Below, piece after piece: positions 1 through 8,804 of a DNA stretch of 64,000 nucleotides. Source of the stretch: Lentisphaeria bacterium (GTDB lineage: Bacteria > Verrucomicrobiota > Lentisphaeria > Victivallales > Victivallaceae); NCBI GenBank assembly GCA_017456285.1, contig JAFTJQ010000004.1, positions 1 through 64,000 of the forward strand. The letters run 5' to 3'. Within the stretch, counting starts at the first letter, position 1. Every line of letters starts with the position of its first letter. Both the position numbers and the translations under genes were made by a program. The notes below the pieces were generated by a model. It was not told where the DNA came from and did no database searches. It saw only the letters and a program-made list of their open reading frames with translations.

Positions 1-124
1 AACTAAAATTAGGCGAAGTGAAATGAGCCAAAACTAAAATTAGGCGAAGTGAAATGAGCCAAAACTAAAATTAGGCGAAGTGAAATGAGCCAAAACTAAA
101 ATTAGGCGAAGTGAAACGAGCCAA
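1..124. repeat. Tandem 31-bp minisatellite, 4 copies
   Basis: Four head-to-tail 31-bp units start at 1, 32, 63 and 94. The first three are identical; the fourth has ATG changed to ACG at its inner ATGAGCC. Each intact unit carries a purine-rich AGGCGAAG about four bases before ATG-AGC-CAA-AAC-TAA, so it could be read as a ribosome binding site plus a four-residue ORF, though this may be chance. The array may continue left of the window. The 31-bp period is not a multiple of three, so it is not a repeated protein domain. Confidence 0.95.
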
Positions 125-363
125 AACTAAATAAAAAGTTGTTGCCTTCGCTCACGGATGTGAGGAAAAATTTTGAGATGTGAAAATTTGAAAAATTTTC
201 GCATCTCTTTTGGTCAAGGTCGCTGACCTTGCGTGGGGGTGTGGGGGCGGCGTTAGTCCCCACAAAAAAACAATAACTTTGACCACCGCAGTCATGACCT
301 GTCAACGGATTTTCCATGCAGTCACACCTCAATCGGGACATTGGCAAACTGCCCCCTCCCCCG
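125..363. other. Non-coding, hairpin-rich, GC-rich segment
   Basis: No credible gene. There is a 15-bp inverted repeat with a 3-nt loop at 175-189/193-207 (one mismatch), then a small palindrome around 214-230 (AAGGTC-gct-GACCTT), then a G-rich tract at about 231-262 (GGGGGTGTGGGGGCGGCG) that stands out from the AT-rich background. It lies downstream of gmhA on the minus strand. It resembles dispersed intergenic repeat DNA, but I cannot count other copies. Confidence 0.6.
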
Positions 364-996
364 TTATTTGCCGAAAAAATGGTCTTCTACTGCCTGGCAG
401 ATTGCATGATAAATCGGCAGATGATATTCCTGCACTTTGTAGGTTTCGCAGGCAGGTGCATTGATTACCAAATCGGCAAATTCTTCGCACAAACCGTGTC
501 GCTCCCCGGTCAAAAGAATTGTTTTAATCCCCTGACTACGAGCAAGAATCATCGCTTTTCGGAGATTATCGGCATTGCCTGATGTAGAGATTGCGATCAA
601 AACATCGCCTTTACGCCCCAGAGCAAAAAGCTGCTGTGCATAACTCATACTGCCGTCAACATCATTCAAAAATGCTGAATTAAAACCGGGGTGAGAAAGT
701 AATGAAATTGCTTTAATTCCTCTTTGCAGTTTATTTGCCAAATCGCAACCGATTTCTCCAAATGGAATTAAGGATTTTTTCTGGGCATCGGTTAATTCTC
801 GTTTGAGCATAAAGCCTTTGAGGAACTCACCGCAAATGTGGTCGGCATCAGAGGCTGAACCGCCATTGCCTGCGATAAATATGGTTGAATCATTTTTCAC
901 AACTTCGATTAAGCATGCAATGGTTTGCTCGATTGAGTTTTTGCATACTTCTAATTCAGGGTAACGCTTGACTGCATTCTCAACAAATCTATTCAT
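364..996 (-). CDS. gmhA: Phosphoheptose isomerase (SIS domain)
   Basis: Converts sedoheptulose 7-phosphate to D-glycero-D-manno-heptose 7-phosphate, the first step of ADP-heptose synthesis for the lipopolysaccharide inner core, in the cytoplasm. The 210-residue product has a SIS fold with GNGGSASDADH at 43-53 and STSGNADN at 138-145, both expected to contact sugar phosphate. QEYH at 189-192 matches the C-terminal zinc/catalytic QExH of GmhA. It is somewhat longer than the E. coli enzyme (about 192), with extra residues around 64-90. No other heptose gene is nearby. A related SIS-domain isomerase acting on another sugar phosphate cannot be excluded. Confidence 0.85.
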   Translation of the reverse strand: MNRFVENAVKRYPELEVCKNSIEQTIACLIEVVKNDSTIFIAGNGGSASDADHICGEFLKGFMLKRELTDAQKKSLIPFGEIGCDLANKLQRGIKAISLLSHPGFNSAFLNDVDGSMSYAQQLFALGRKGDVLIAISTSGNADNLRKAMILARSQGIKTILLTGERHGLCEEFADLVINAPACETYKVQEYHLPIYHAICQAVEDHFFGK

Positions 997-1030
997 TTCA
1001 ACTAAAATCCTTATAATAAAAAATAAAAAA

Positions 1031-1067
1031 ATTATGATAAAACTTCCTAAAAAAATTTTACCATAAT
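1031..1067 (-). terminator. AT-rich hairpin terminator after the connector gene
   Basis: Arms 1031-1042 and 1056-1067 pair over 12 bp with one mismatch around a 13-nt loop. On the minus strand the hairpin is followed by a T-rich run (TTTTTTTATTTTTTATT). It would end transcription from the portal/connector pair and isolate gmhA. Confidence 0.65.
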
Positions 1068-1101
1068 TAATATATCTTATTTTTTTATTTTTACAAGTTT
1101 T

Positions 1102-1377
1102 TTATGTAACTTTAATTTTATAATAGGCAAGTTTGCCGTCGATACTTTCAAGTAAAGCTATTGATTTTATATCAAAAATTTGATTTTTGTAGCAAATTTG
1201 ATTATAAACATCGACTTGAATGTCACTTTGAATGATGAATTCAAGTTTACTTGCAGTATTCATGGCAACTCCGTTTTGCCGTTGAGTTTCCTCCTGCCGT
1301 ACGATTGCATCGACTGTTAAACTCTGCCCGTCAGGGTACAAAATTGTCAATTTATGGGAAAAAGCATTTTTGAACAT
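1102..1377 (-). CDS. Small phage connector / head-completion-like protein
   Basis: This 91-residue protein begins one base after the stop of the portal gene, so the two are surely co-translated. It looks all-beta: an N-terminal stretch about a gene-product-like DGQSLTVDA, then IQSDIQVDVYNQICYKNQIFDI, which resembles the closing strands of small head-tail connector (lambda gpFII / adaptor) proteins where a recently defined value is followed by a re-statement of the feature. Size and position immediately after a portal support a head-completion or connector role. The family call is inferred from context and general pattern, not from a recognised signature; hypothetical protein is the safe alternative. 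Confidence 0.45.
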   Translation of the reverse strand: MFKNAFSHKLTILYPDGQSLTVDAIVRQEETQRQNGVAMNTASKLEFIIQSDIQVDVYNQICYKNQIFDIKSIALLESIDGKLAYYKIKVT

Positions 1378-1378
1378 A

Positions 1379-2785
1379 TTACTTCTCCAGTGAGTGTTTT
1401 TGAGTTTTAATATTTTCCATTTCGGTCAAAATTTCATCTTTAGTTGCCTGCGGAATTTTTTTAAGTTTTTCGAGCAGGAAGAGTGCAGTTTTTTCAATTT
1501 CATGGTGATACTTTGCCGAATTTGACAATGAATCCAAATTAAGCAGAGCATTGATTGAACTTTCCAACTGAATTACTGAAAAATCACGGTTATAAATGAC
1601 TTCGGGAATCGGAATATTATCATCATAGAGTTTCATAATTTTCCATGCTTCAATTTCTGCTTGCTCCAACATATCAACCCGAGAAGCAAGAAATTGTCGG
1701 ACGCTGTGATAATCCCAACTTTTTGATTCTGCACTTTGAAGAATATTATTTTCGTTTTGAGCATTCATGCCGACGATATTAAAAAGTTCTTTTTTGAGCA
1801 TGATATTTTCTTCACGAATTGCCTTCGTATCAGCACCGGACGGGGAGATGTATCGACTTATGCCCTTTTCATCGCTTGCTTCACAAATTGCGGCACTTCT
1901 GGCAATGACATGGCTGAATTGTCTGTTTTCGCCGTTTCCGGTATTTACGGCACTACCTGCAAAGTTTTCGGGGATAACGAGCAAGCCGAACATCTGTTTG
2001 ACCAAATTCATCTGGGCTTCGGATTCGTTATTCAAAATTGCATCGGAAATTCTGACTACATCCTCGAAGTAGTGATTTTTGCCGATTCCGGGAGTGTCAA
2101 ATTCCGACATCATCACGGCAGGTACTCGATTTAATCCATGAGTGGTACGATTTACCAAAACCGCTTTGCCGTCAATTTTTTCAAAAACCATAATCTCGTT
2201 GCGGGTAAAAAGTTTGCGGCGTTTAATCTCCAATCGAGGGAGAAAAGGTCCATGCTCGGGCGAATCAATTTCCTCAATAAGCAACCACTCCAATCTGCCG
2301 TCATTGCCGTAAGCGTAGTCGACGGTGTTTAATGGAGATAAAACTCTGCCGTAGGGGCGAATACGCTCCAAAGTTTTGCGTTCATAATCAATTTCGCCGT
2401 CAAAGTAGGGCATTTCAATCAAAATTGTCGCCATGCCGTAAACATTCAAAACGGTTGAGAATTGACGCATTAATTCATTGACTCTTAAGCCTTTGCGGGA
2501 GAAATCCTCTGCTAAATCACTATCGACATTTCTGCGGCATGGTTCAACCGAGAGGATGTATTGAGTAATTAATTGGGCAATTTTGCGGGGATAATTAAAG
2601 TAGTACGCTCGCTTGAGGCGTTCAGCAAACTCTAAATCAATTTCAGAAACATGGCGAATCAGGGCTTTGCGGATATACTGTTCTCCTCCCTGATAAGCTG
2701 CTGAACTTCTGACCCAAATATCATAATTATCAAAGTAATTACGATGTACCCTCTGAAAAATGTAATCAAAATTGTTTGAATTCAT
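1379..2785 (-). CDS. Phage portal protein
   Basis: Portal proteins form the dodecameric ring through which DNA enters and leaves a capsid. The 468-residue product, started at the ATG at 2785 with AAAAGGA just upstream, has the portal layout: a helical N-terminus, a mixed domain with YGMATILIEMP, then a long helix rich in Ser/Asn (ISDAILNNESEAQMNL) followed by FGLLVIPENF, and a glutamine/glutamate-rich helical C-terminus (QNENNILQSAESKSWDYHS). It is closest in style to the SPP1 gp6 / DUF4055-type portals. No terminase, protease or major capsid gene lies beside it. That isolation among housekeeping genes suggests a prophage remnant or a dispersed particle module, but the reading frame is fully intact. 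Confidence 0.75.
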   Translation of the reverse strand: MNSNNFDYIFQRVHRNYFDNYDIWVRSSAAYQGGEQYIRKALIRHVSEIDLEFAERLKRAYYFNYPRKIAQLITQYILSVEPCRRNVDSDLAEDFSRKGLRVNELMRQFSTVLNVYGMATILIEMPYFDGEIDYERKTLERIRPYGRVLSPLNTVDYAYGNDGRLEWLLIEEIDSPEHGPFLPRLEIKRRKLFTRNEIMVFEKIDGKAVLVNRTTHGLNRVPAVMMSEFDTPGIGKNHYFEDVVRISDAILNNESEAQMNLVKQMFGLLVIPENFAGSAVNTGNGENRQFSHVIARSAAICEASDEKGISRYISPSGADTKAIREENIMLKKELFNIVGMNAQNENNILQSAESKSWDYHSVRQFLASRVDMLEQAEIEAWKIMKLYDDNIPIPEVIYNRDFSVIQLESSINALLNLDSLSNSAKYHHEIEKTALFLLEKLKKIPQATKDEILTEMENIKTQKHSLEK

Positions 2786-2931
2786 AATTTTTTCCTTTTT
2801 TTTGAGTTGATAAAATCTTGATTGATAAAAGGAAAAAATGTCAACCACCTGTCTTAAATGACGGCACAAATGTTACCGTTGATTTACCTTGAGAAATTTC
2901 CGAACCGATTATTTTTTTAATTAAAAACTAA

Positions 2932-3190
2932 ATAAAAAAGGAAATTTATTGTAAGATTAGGCAATATGTTCTCATTTTGCAGGGGTTCAGTTTGATTTTT
3001 GCCTATACGCTTTTTTATCCCGGAATGGATATACTCGGCAAAGCAGGTTTGGGCGGCATGTGTTATCCGCTTATGGTTGGGTCATGTATTGTCACATTTA
3101 CTTTAACAAGCGTATTCGGTCCTTAAAGAGAGATTGCAAAAAATTCAAGCATTTGCCTTTTATAAAGCTGACGATGCTGACACTGGGGCA
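2932..3190 (+). pseudogene. Remnant of a DMT-family transporter (C-terminal part)
   Basis: Frame 2932-3126 reads 64 residues with no good start and matches the C-terminal third of the intact transporter at 58937-59839: shared positions include ILQ-F-LI, then Y-GMD-L, AG-G, and YPLMV-SC. The frame stops at 3124-3126, but the next frame continues as LKERLQKIQAF, which lines up with the following LREKRTLLQIIAL of the paralogue. The N-terminal two thirds are missing. So this is a truncated and frameshifted copy, decaying beside the portal gene. Similarity was seen by eye. Confidence 0.75.
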
Positions 3191-3224
3191 GGTAATTTAA
3201 TAATTTACTGCATGCAAAACAAAT

Positions 3225-3266
3225 CCCCCCATTAAAATAATTTTTCAATGGAGGGCTTTTTTTATT
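3225..3266 (+). terminator. Rho-independent terminator, probably bidirectional
   Basis: Stem 3225-3233 with 3247-3255 (one mismatch) is followed by a run of T on the plus strand. It follows the transporter remnant, which suggests that the remnant once was an expressed gene. On the minus strand it lies just after the GlmU-like gene and is followed by ATTTGTTTT. Confidence 0.7.
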
Positions 3267-3295
3267 TAAATAATTTTTTAGCAGCAACCGTTACC

Positions 3296-4183
3296 TTATT
3301 CGTCTTTAGAAATATAGAGCTTAAAGTCGTGACTCACAATATCCCCCGGACGAGTTGAACTGCCTGCAAACATCTTCCGACCGGGATAGATCGTGGTGTG
3401 AATACCGGTGTGAACTCCCTCCCCGATAATACAACCGAATTTGCGGCGTTTAGTATCAACCAGATGTCCGCCGACCATGGTTTTGTGATTCTGTCCGTCA
3501 TGCCGCAGATTTGAACCGATAGTACCTGCCCCGAAATTGACATTACTGCAAATAATCGAATCGCCCATGTAAGTTAAGTGACCTAAACTTACTTTATCCA
3601 TCAAAAGTGAATTTTTGACCTCAACCGCCTGCCCGATATGGCAATTATTTCCGATTGAGGTATTTCCTCTGATATAACAGTTCGGCCCGATTTTGCAGTT
3701 TTCACCGATTGTTACATTGCCCTCAATATAGACCCCGGGGAGCAGGACGGAATTTTTGCCCAAATGCAAAACACCGTCGTAATTTACATTGTTTCTGATA
3801 GTTCCCTCGATTTTATCTTCTTTCAAATCTCCGACAATTTTTTCAAGCAAAAACAACAGATCATGGGCATAAAGCATTAAAAGTGAATCCTCGTCAACTT
3901 CAGCAACTTCATATTCATCAGAATCATTTTTTTGAATTGCCATCACACACTTATCCTCGCTGTCAACGACCATGATATTAGCAGATTCTTCCTGACAAAA
4001 TGCCAATAATCGGTCGGACGGATAAAAGTTACTGCTGCAAAGAATCTCTCCCTCTAAACTATCCAATCGCTCCAAAAGGTGTTCAGTAATCGTCTTATTG
4101 GCAATTTTCACCTCTCCGACCGGACACATAATCGGCTGCATTGTTTCAAGCGTGACATCTTCAATTCTGATTCCGTGTTTCAT
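3296..4183 (-). CDS. GlmU-like left-handed beta-helix protein
   Basis: This 295-residue protein has a C-terminal left-handed parallel beta-helix built of hexapeptide repeats from about residue 130 (for example VYIEGNVTIGENCKIG, NTSIGNNCHIGQAVEV), ending with GEGVHTGIHTTIYPGRK. This resembles the acetyltransferase half of GlmU and archaeal-type bifunctional sugar-1-phosphate nucleotidylyltransferases. The N-terminal 125 residues lack the LAAGxGTRM nucleotidyl-transfer signature, so it is probably not a full UDP-GlcNAc pyrophosphorylase. It lies one base after glmM, which makes glucosamine 1-phosphate, so acetylation of that product is plausible. Start ATG at 4183. It may need a separate uridylyltransferase. 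Confidence 0.7.
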   Translation of the reverse strand: MKHGIRIEDVTLETMQPIMCPVGEVKIANKTITEHLLERLDSLEGEILCSSNFYPSDRLLAFCQEESANIMVVDSEDKCVMAIQKNDSDEYEVAEVDEDSLLMLYAHDLLFLLEKIVGDLKEDKIEGTIRNNVNYDGVLHLGKNSVLLPGVYIEGNVTIGENCKIGPNCYIRGNTSIGNNCHIGQAVEVKNSLLMDKVSLGHLTYMGDSIICSNVNFGAGTIGSNLRHDGQNHKTMVGGHLVDTKRRKFGCIIGEGVHTGIHTTIYPGRKMFAGSSTRPGDIVSHDFKLYISKDE

Positions 4184-4184
4184 T

Positions 4185-5537
4185 TTACCCGAGCTCCTTT
4201 GTTACCGCGTTTGACAATTCACTTATCCAAAATTCTACATCGGAAGCTTTTTCCGCCTCGACGAGAAGCCTTATTTTGTTTTCCGTACCTGAATAGCGAA
4301 CAATTACCCTGCCGCTATTACCCAACGCTTCTTCGCATCGCTTGATCTCCGACGGAAGCAGTTTCAATTCGTGAATCGGAACTTTCTTTTTCACCGCCAA
4401 TGAACAAATTTCCTGCGGGAATACGGTCATAAACTCTGCTAATTGAGAGAGTTTCCTGCCCTTTCTATTCATCAGCTTAAGCACATGCAGTGCCGAAATA
4501 ATTCCGTCACCCGTTGTCGCATAATCCATAAAAATTATATGTCCTGACTGCTCTCCGCCGATATTTGAAGCCCCTGTTTTCATTCGTTCAATTACATAGC
4601 GGTCGCCGACATCGGTAACTTCGACTTTGATATTTTTCTCCTGCATTGCCCGATGCAAGCCCAAATTTGACATGCTTGTAACCACGATAGAGTTATTGAC
4701 TAATTTGCCACGCTCGGCATAATCAAGTGCAATCATACCGATAATTCTGTCACCATTAACAATTTCGCCATTTTCATCACAGAAAATGACTCTATCAGCA
4801 TCACCGTCAAGAGCGATTCCGACATCGGCAGAATTTTCTTTAACCAGTCGTGCAAGCTCCTCAACATGAGTTGCACCGCAGTTTTCGTTGATATTCAACC
4901 CATTCGGGGACACCGCAAATTCAATCACTTCCGCCCCTAATTCTCTAAAAATCAACGGAGCAATTGAGTACGCCGCACCATTGGCACAGTCAAGCACCAT
5001 TTTTAAGCCCTTGAGGCTCATGTTTTTGATAGAACTTTTAGCAAATTCGATATAACGCCCTCTCGCATCGTCAAGTCGATACGCTTTACCGATTCGGCTG
5101 TTATCAAAAGACTTGGTAAAAATCAGCGATTCATCAAGAATCATGCTCTCAATTTCCGCTTCAACTTCATCGGGAAGTTTGAACCCCTCTGAACTGAAAA
5201 TTTTTATTCCGTTATCGCAGGCAGGATTGTGACTTGCAGTAATCATAATTCCGCAAACACACCCCATTGAACGAGTTAAGTGAGCCACTGCAGGAGTCGG
5301 CATCGGCCCTACTGCCAAAACATCGACTCCCATGCTCAAAAGCCCGCTTGTCAAAGCCGTTTCCAGCATATACCCGGATAATCGAGTATCCTTGCCGACA
5401 ATAACTCTGGCAATTCCATTTGAATTAGATGCAAAATATCTCCCGACCGCTTTACCTACTTGCAAAGCGACATCCACGGTGATCGGGTAACTATTAGCCC
5501 GACCTCTGATTCCGTCAGTACCGAAAAGTTTTCTCAT
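4185..5537 (-). CDS. glmM: Phosphoglucosamine mutase
   Basis: Interconverts glucosamine 6-phosphate and glucosamine 1-phosphate on the way to UDP-GlcNAc for peptidoglycan and lipid A. The 450-residue product starts MRKLFGTDGIRG, the hallmark GlmM N-terminus; a start further upstream would add 20 unrelated residues, and AAGAAGGG lies before this ATG. The active phosphoserine loop reads MITASHNPACDNG near residue 100, the metal loop is DGDADR near 240, and the C-terminal phosphate-binding loop is RYSGTENKIR. Length is normal for the family. It is followed after one base by the GlmU-like gene, forming a two-gene amino-sugar unit. Confidence 0.95.
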   Translation of the reverse strand: MRKLFGTDGIRGRANSYPITVDVALQVGKAVGRYFASNSNGIARVIVGKDTRLSGYMLETALTSGLLSMGVDVLAVGPMPTPAVAHLTRSMGCVCGIMITASHNPACDNGIKIFSSEGFKLPDEVEAEIESMILDESLIFTKSFDNSRIGKAYRLDDARGRYIEFAKSSIKNMSLKGLKMVLDCANGAAYSIAPLIFRELGAEVIEFAVSPNGLNINENCGATHVEELARLVKENSADVGIALDGDADRVIFCDENGEIVNGDRIIGMIALDYAERGKLVNNSIVVTSMSNLGLHRAMQEKNIKVEVTDVGDRYVIERMKTGASNIGGEQSGHIIFMDYATTGDGIISALHVLKLMNRKGRKLSQLAEFMTVFPQEICSLAVKKKVPIHELKLLPSEIKRCEEALGNSGRVIVRYSGTENKIRLLVEAEKASDVEFWISELSNAVTKELG

Positions 5538-5728
5538 TTTTATAATATTTCCCTTCTTATAAAACATGATTAAATAGTATCTAACACAAAATACCACCTA
5601 ATGAACAATTTTTCAAGCAGCTGAAAGAATTTTTTTGCATTTTTTTTGCAATAACGTACAAAATCAAAAATAATATTTAATTTATTACGCCGTAAAAACT
5701 GATTCTCTCTAAAAATTTTTTTAATTTT

Positions 5729-8700
5729 TTATTTTTTAGATTTTACAAATTTAAAGTACAATGCAGGAATCAAATAGACTGTCATTACTGCCGCAAAGGT
5801 CAATCCGCCGACTACCCCAAGTCCGCAATTCGACCGCAATTCAGAACCGATACCTGTTCCGAATGCCATCGGAAGCATGCCGATTACTGAAGCCAAGGAA
5901 GTCATCAGAATCGGACGGAATTTATTTTTCGCCGCCTGAAGCATGGCAGAATGATTTTCCATCCCGGAATCGGTCAGAACTTTGGTTTCATCCATAATCA
6001 AAATTGCATTATTAACCACAATTCCAATCATCATAACTCCGCCGAGCAAAGCAATCATGGACATCTCTTCATTTGCCAGAAACATGGTGAAAAACATCCC
6101 CACAAACCCCAACGGCACAGTAAACATAATCAAAAACGGGTGAGTCCATGATTCCATAAGTGCCGCAATAAGCAAATAGGTCAAAACAATTGCAATCAAA
6201 AAAACTTCCGCAAATTCCGCCGCTCCCTCGTCCATCATTTCAGCCTGTCCGAAAAAGGAGAGTTTATAACCGGGGGGCAAATTATCTCCGACATTTTTAC
6301 GCAGGAAATTAACCACCTCGCCCAAAGTTTTCCCCGGTGCCGTATTGGCATAAATCCAACATGTTCGCTCCTTGTCTTCACGGATAACCGAAATCATAAC
6401 CGGGTCGGACTCCAAATTTGACAGTACATCGATATTAATCGGTTTCCCATTCAATGAACCGACTGCGATATTGCTATTAGCATCACGCCCCTCAAATTCT
6501 TCAGCTTTAACTCTGATGTCAAATGTTCGAGTTCCGACTTTATAAATTCCTGCCTCAACTCCGTCAAAAAATCCTGCCACCGATGTCCCAAGTTTACTTT
6601 CACTGATGCCCAAATTCCGCAACACAGCCCGATTAGGAACGATATTTATTCTCGGCTTCTCGGGGCGAATACTTGAATCAATATCTTTTGCCAACCCTGA
6701 TTGCTGCAATTTCTGTACCGCCAAGACCCCTTCTCGCCGCAATACTTCATAATCACTCCCTGAAATATAAGCCGTAATCTCCGCTCCTGATGAGCCGGTC
6801 GGATTAGGAATATTTACCGCATAGAGGAGATTATGTTCTTTTTTTAGCATATCACGAATCTCATCCGCCACCTCAAAAATTGATTTGCGTTCCGCTTTCG
6901 GAGTCAGAAGCAAATTTATTTCTGCGACATACACTCCCTCGGAGACCTGCCCCGGAGAAGCATTCACATACCCGACTGTCGCCGCCACATATTTAATGTC
7001 AGGACGTTTTTCAAGTTCCTGTATAATTTTCAAAGTCCTATCTCTACTTACCGACAAATCACTATTAGTCGGAAATTCGAGCTTAATTGCCAATTCACTT
7101 TTGTCATTTGTCGGGATAAAACCCATTGACAGGCTCGGAAGCGAAACAAATAACATAAAAATTGACAATCCCGTAATTCCGATAATTACCAATAAACTGT
7201 GCCGTGCCGTCCAGTTTATGCTTTTTACAAAACCATTCTCAAGCGGCAGGTAAATCCTATCCCACATTTTGAAAAATACCGTCAGAACTTTCCACTCTTT
7301 ATGTTCCTTTTTGGCAAAAAACTTCGCCGCCAGAATAGGTGTAAGCGTGAAACTCACAAAAAGTGAAGCCAAAGTTGCCACCACCATCACCCCTGCAAAC
7401 GGAGCAATCAATAACCCCACAAGCGTACTCATAAGTGCCACAGGGACAAATACCACCACGTTGGTCAAAGCACTTGCCGCAACTGCATTAACAACTTCAC
7501 TTGTACCCTTGATTGCAGCGGTGCGTGCATCGTCGCCGGAGTCAATTCTTTTAGTAACATTTTCAAGCACGACCACCGCATTAGTCACCAGCACCCCTGC
7601 CGAACACCCAAGCGATACCAAAGTCATCATATCAAAGGTGTAATCAAGTGCTTTCATGGCAATAAACGATACAATAATTGATACCGGCATGGAGATAACT
7701 GCAATCATTGTCGTTCTCAAGTCATGGAGAAAGAGAAAAAGTATCACCGCCGTAAGCACAATACCGAGCAAAATACTGCTCCATGCGTCATCAACTGAAG
7801 CATGAATAAATTCTCCTGCATCCTTGAACCAATTTAATTCCATACCGCCCGGCAAAGTTCCGTCGGAGATAATCTGCTCATATTTTTTTTGTACTGCTTC
7901 AATTACTTTTACCGCATTGGCATCAGATTTTTTAACCACCTCAATCTGCACACCGATTTTGCCGTTAAAGTAACCCTCCTGACGAATTTCTTTGGATTGT
8001 AGTTTTATGTCGGCAATGTCGCCCAAATAAATTCTTTTACCGAGGGTGTCGCTTATTTCCAAGTTTTTAAGTGCTTGAATATCCCGATATTCGGCATCGA
8101 AAGTTACTCCCATTTCAGTACCATTTTCCTTAATTCGCCCTGCAGGAATTTTCAAATTAGCACTATTAATGCGATTTATAACTTGCTCCATAGTCAAATT
8201 ACTTTCGGCAAGTTTTTGGCGATTGACAATTACGTGAAGCTGTAATTCATCTCCTCCGTGTATTCTCAACTCCCCTACTCCCTGAATACTCGAAAACTTG
8301 TCCGAAAGCACATCATCCGCATAGTCATACAATTCGTCAAGCGACTGTTCCCCCGTCAAAAACATCGTTACCACCGGTACTGCATTGACATTAATTTTGG
8401 TCAAAGTCGGCATCTCAACTCCGCTCGGAAAATCATCCATAATCGCATTAAGTTTCTCTCTTACCTCATGCACCATAATATCGGCATCAACCCCCAAATT
8501 AAACTCCAGAGTTGTTGCACAAACATTTTCCATACACAAACTGGTAGTATGCTTAAGCCCCTCAAGCGAAGCAACTGCGTCTTCTATTTTTTTTGCCACA
8601 TCAATCTCAATTTCTTCAGGCGTCGCCCCCGGATACAGAGTAGTTATCTGCACATACGGCACATCCATTTTCGGCAAAGAATCAATTCCGATTTGCCGAT

Positions 8701-8785
8701 ACATGGAGATCCCGAGAAATAGCAACATAATTATAAAAGCCGTCATAGCGACTTTTCGCTTTACTGACAATTCACTGATATTCAT
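5729..8785 (-). CDS. RND-family efflux permease (HAE1-like)
   Basis: Inner-membrane trimeric pump of the AcrB/MexB type, 1018 residues with the duplicated 6-TM architecture and two large periplasmic loops. The N-terminus (MNISELSVKRKVAMT) and the pore-domain motif QIGIDSLPKMDVPYV are typical. The TM4 motif, normally VDDA with the two proton-relay aspartates, reads VTNA at 401-402 (codons 7580-7585), and the TM10 lysine position reads VVNNAIL. So the canonical Asp/Asp/Lys relay is absent. It follows the adaptor gene by 19 bases and would be expressed with it. An outer-membrane TolC partner is not in the window. Substrate unknown. Confidence 0.9.
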   Translation of the reverse strand: MNISELSVKRKVAMTAFIIMLLFLGISMYRQIGIDSLPKMDVPYVQITTLYPGATPEEIEIDVAKKIEDAVASLEGLKHTTSLCMENVCATTLEFNLGVDADIMVHEVREKLNAIMDDFPSGVEMPTLTKINVNAVPVVTMFLTGEQSLDELYDYADDVLSDKFSSIQGVGELRIHGGDELQLHVIVNRQKLAESNLTMEQVINRINSANLKIPAGRIKENGTEMGVTFDAEYRDIQALKNLEISDTLGKRIYLGDIADIKLQSKEIRQEGYFNGKIGVQIEVVKKSDANAVKVIEAVQKKYEQIISDGTLPGGMELNWFKDAGEFIHASVDDAWSSILLGIVLTAVILFLFLHDLRTTMIAVISMPVSIIVSFIAMKALDYTFDMMTLVSLGCSAGVLVTNAVVVLENVTKRIDSGDDARTAAIKGTSEVVNAVAASALTNVVVFVPVALMSTLVGLLIAPFAGVMVVATLASLFVSFTLTPILAAKFFAKKEHKEWKVLTVFFKMWDRIYLPLENGFVKSINWTARHSLLVIIGITGLSIFMLFVSLPSLSMGFIPTNDKSELAIKLEFPTNSDLSVSRDRTLKIIQELEKRPDIKYVAATVGYVNASPGQVSEGVYVAEINLLLTPKAERKSIFEVADEIRDMLKKEHNLLYAVNIPNPTGSSGAEITAYISGSDYEVLRREGVLAVQKLQQSGLAKDIDSSIRPEKPRINIVPNRAVLRNLGISESKLGTSVAGFFDGVEAGIYKVGTRTFDIRVKAEEFEGRDANSNIAVGSLNGKPINIDVLSNLESDPVMISVIREDKERTCWIYANTAPGKTLGEVVNFLRKNVGDNLPPGYKLSFFGQAEMMDEGAAEFAEVFLIAIVLTYLLIAALMESWTHPFLIMFTVPLGFVGMFFTMFLANEEMSMIALLGGVMMIGIVVNNAILIMDETKVLTDSGMENHSAMLQAAKNKFRPILMTSLASVIGMLPMAFGTGIGSELRSNCGLGVVGGLTFAAVMTVYLIPALYFKFVKSKK

Positions 8786-8804
8786 AAGATCACCCTCAAT
8801 ATAC

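Noticed and set aside
1-124. CRISPR array
   Set aside because: The units are directly contiguous without unique spacers, and there are no cas genes.
102-347. 81-residue minus-strand frame
   Set aside because: Its sequence is made from the 31-bp repeat, the long hairpin and the G-rich tract, so it is an accident of repeat DNA.
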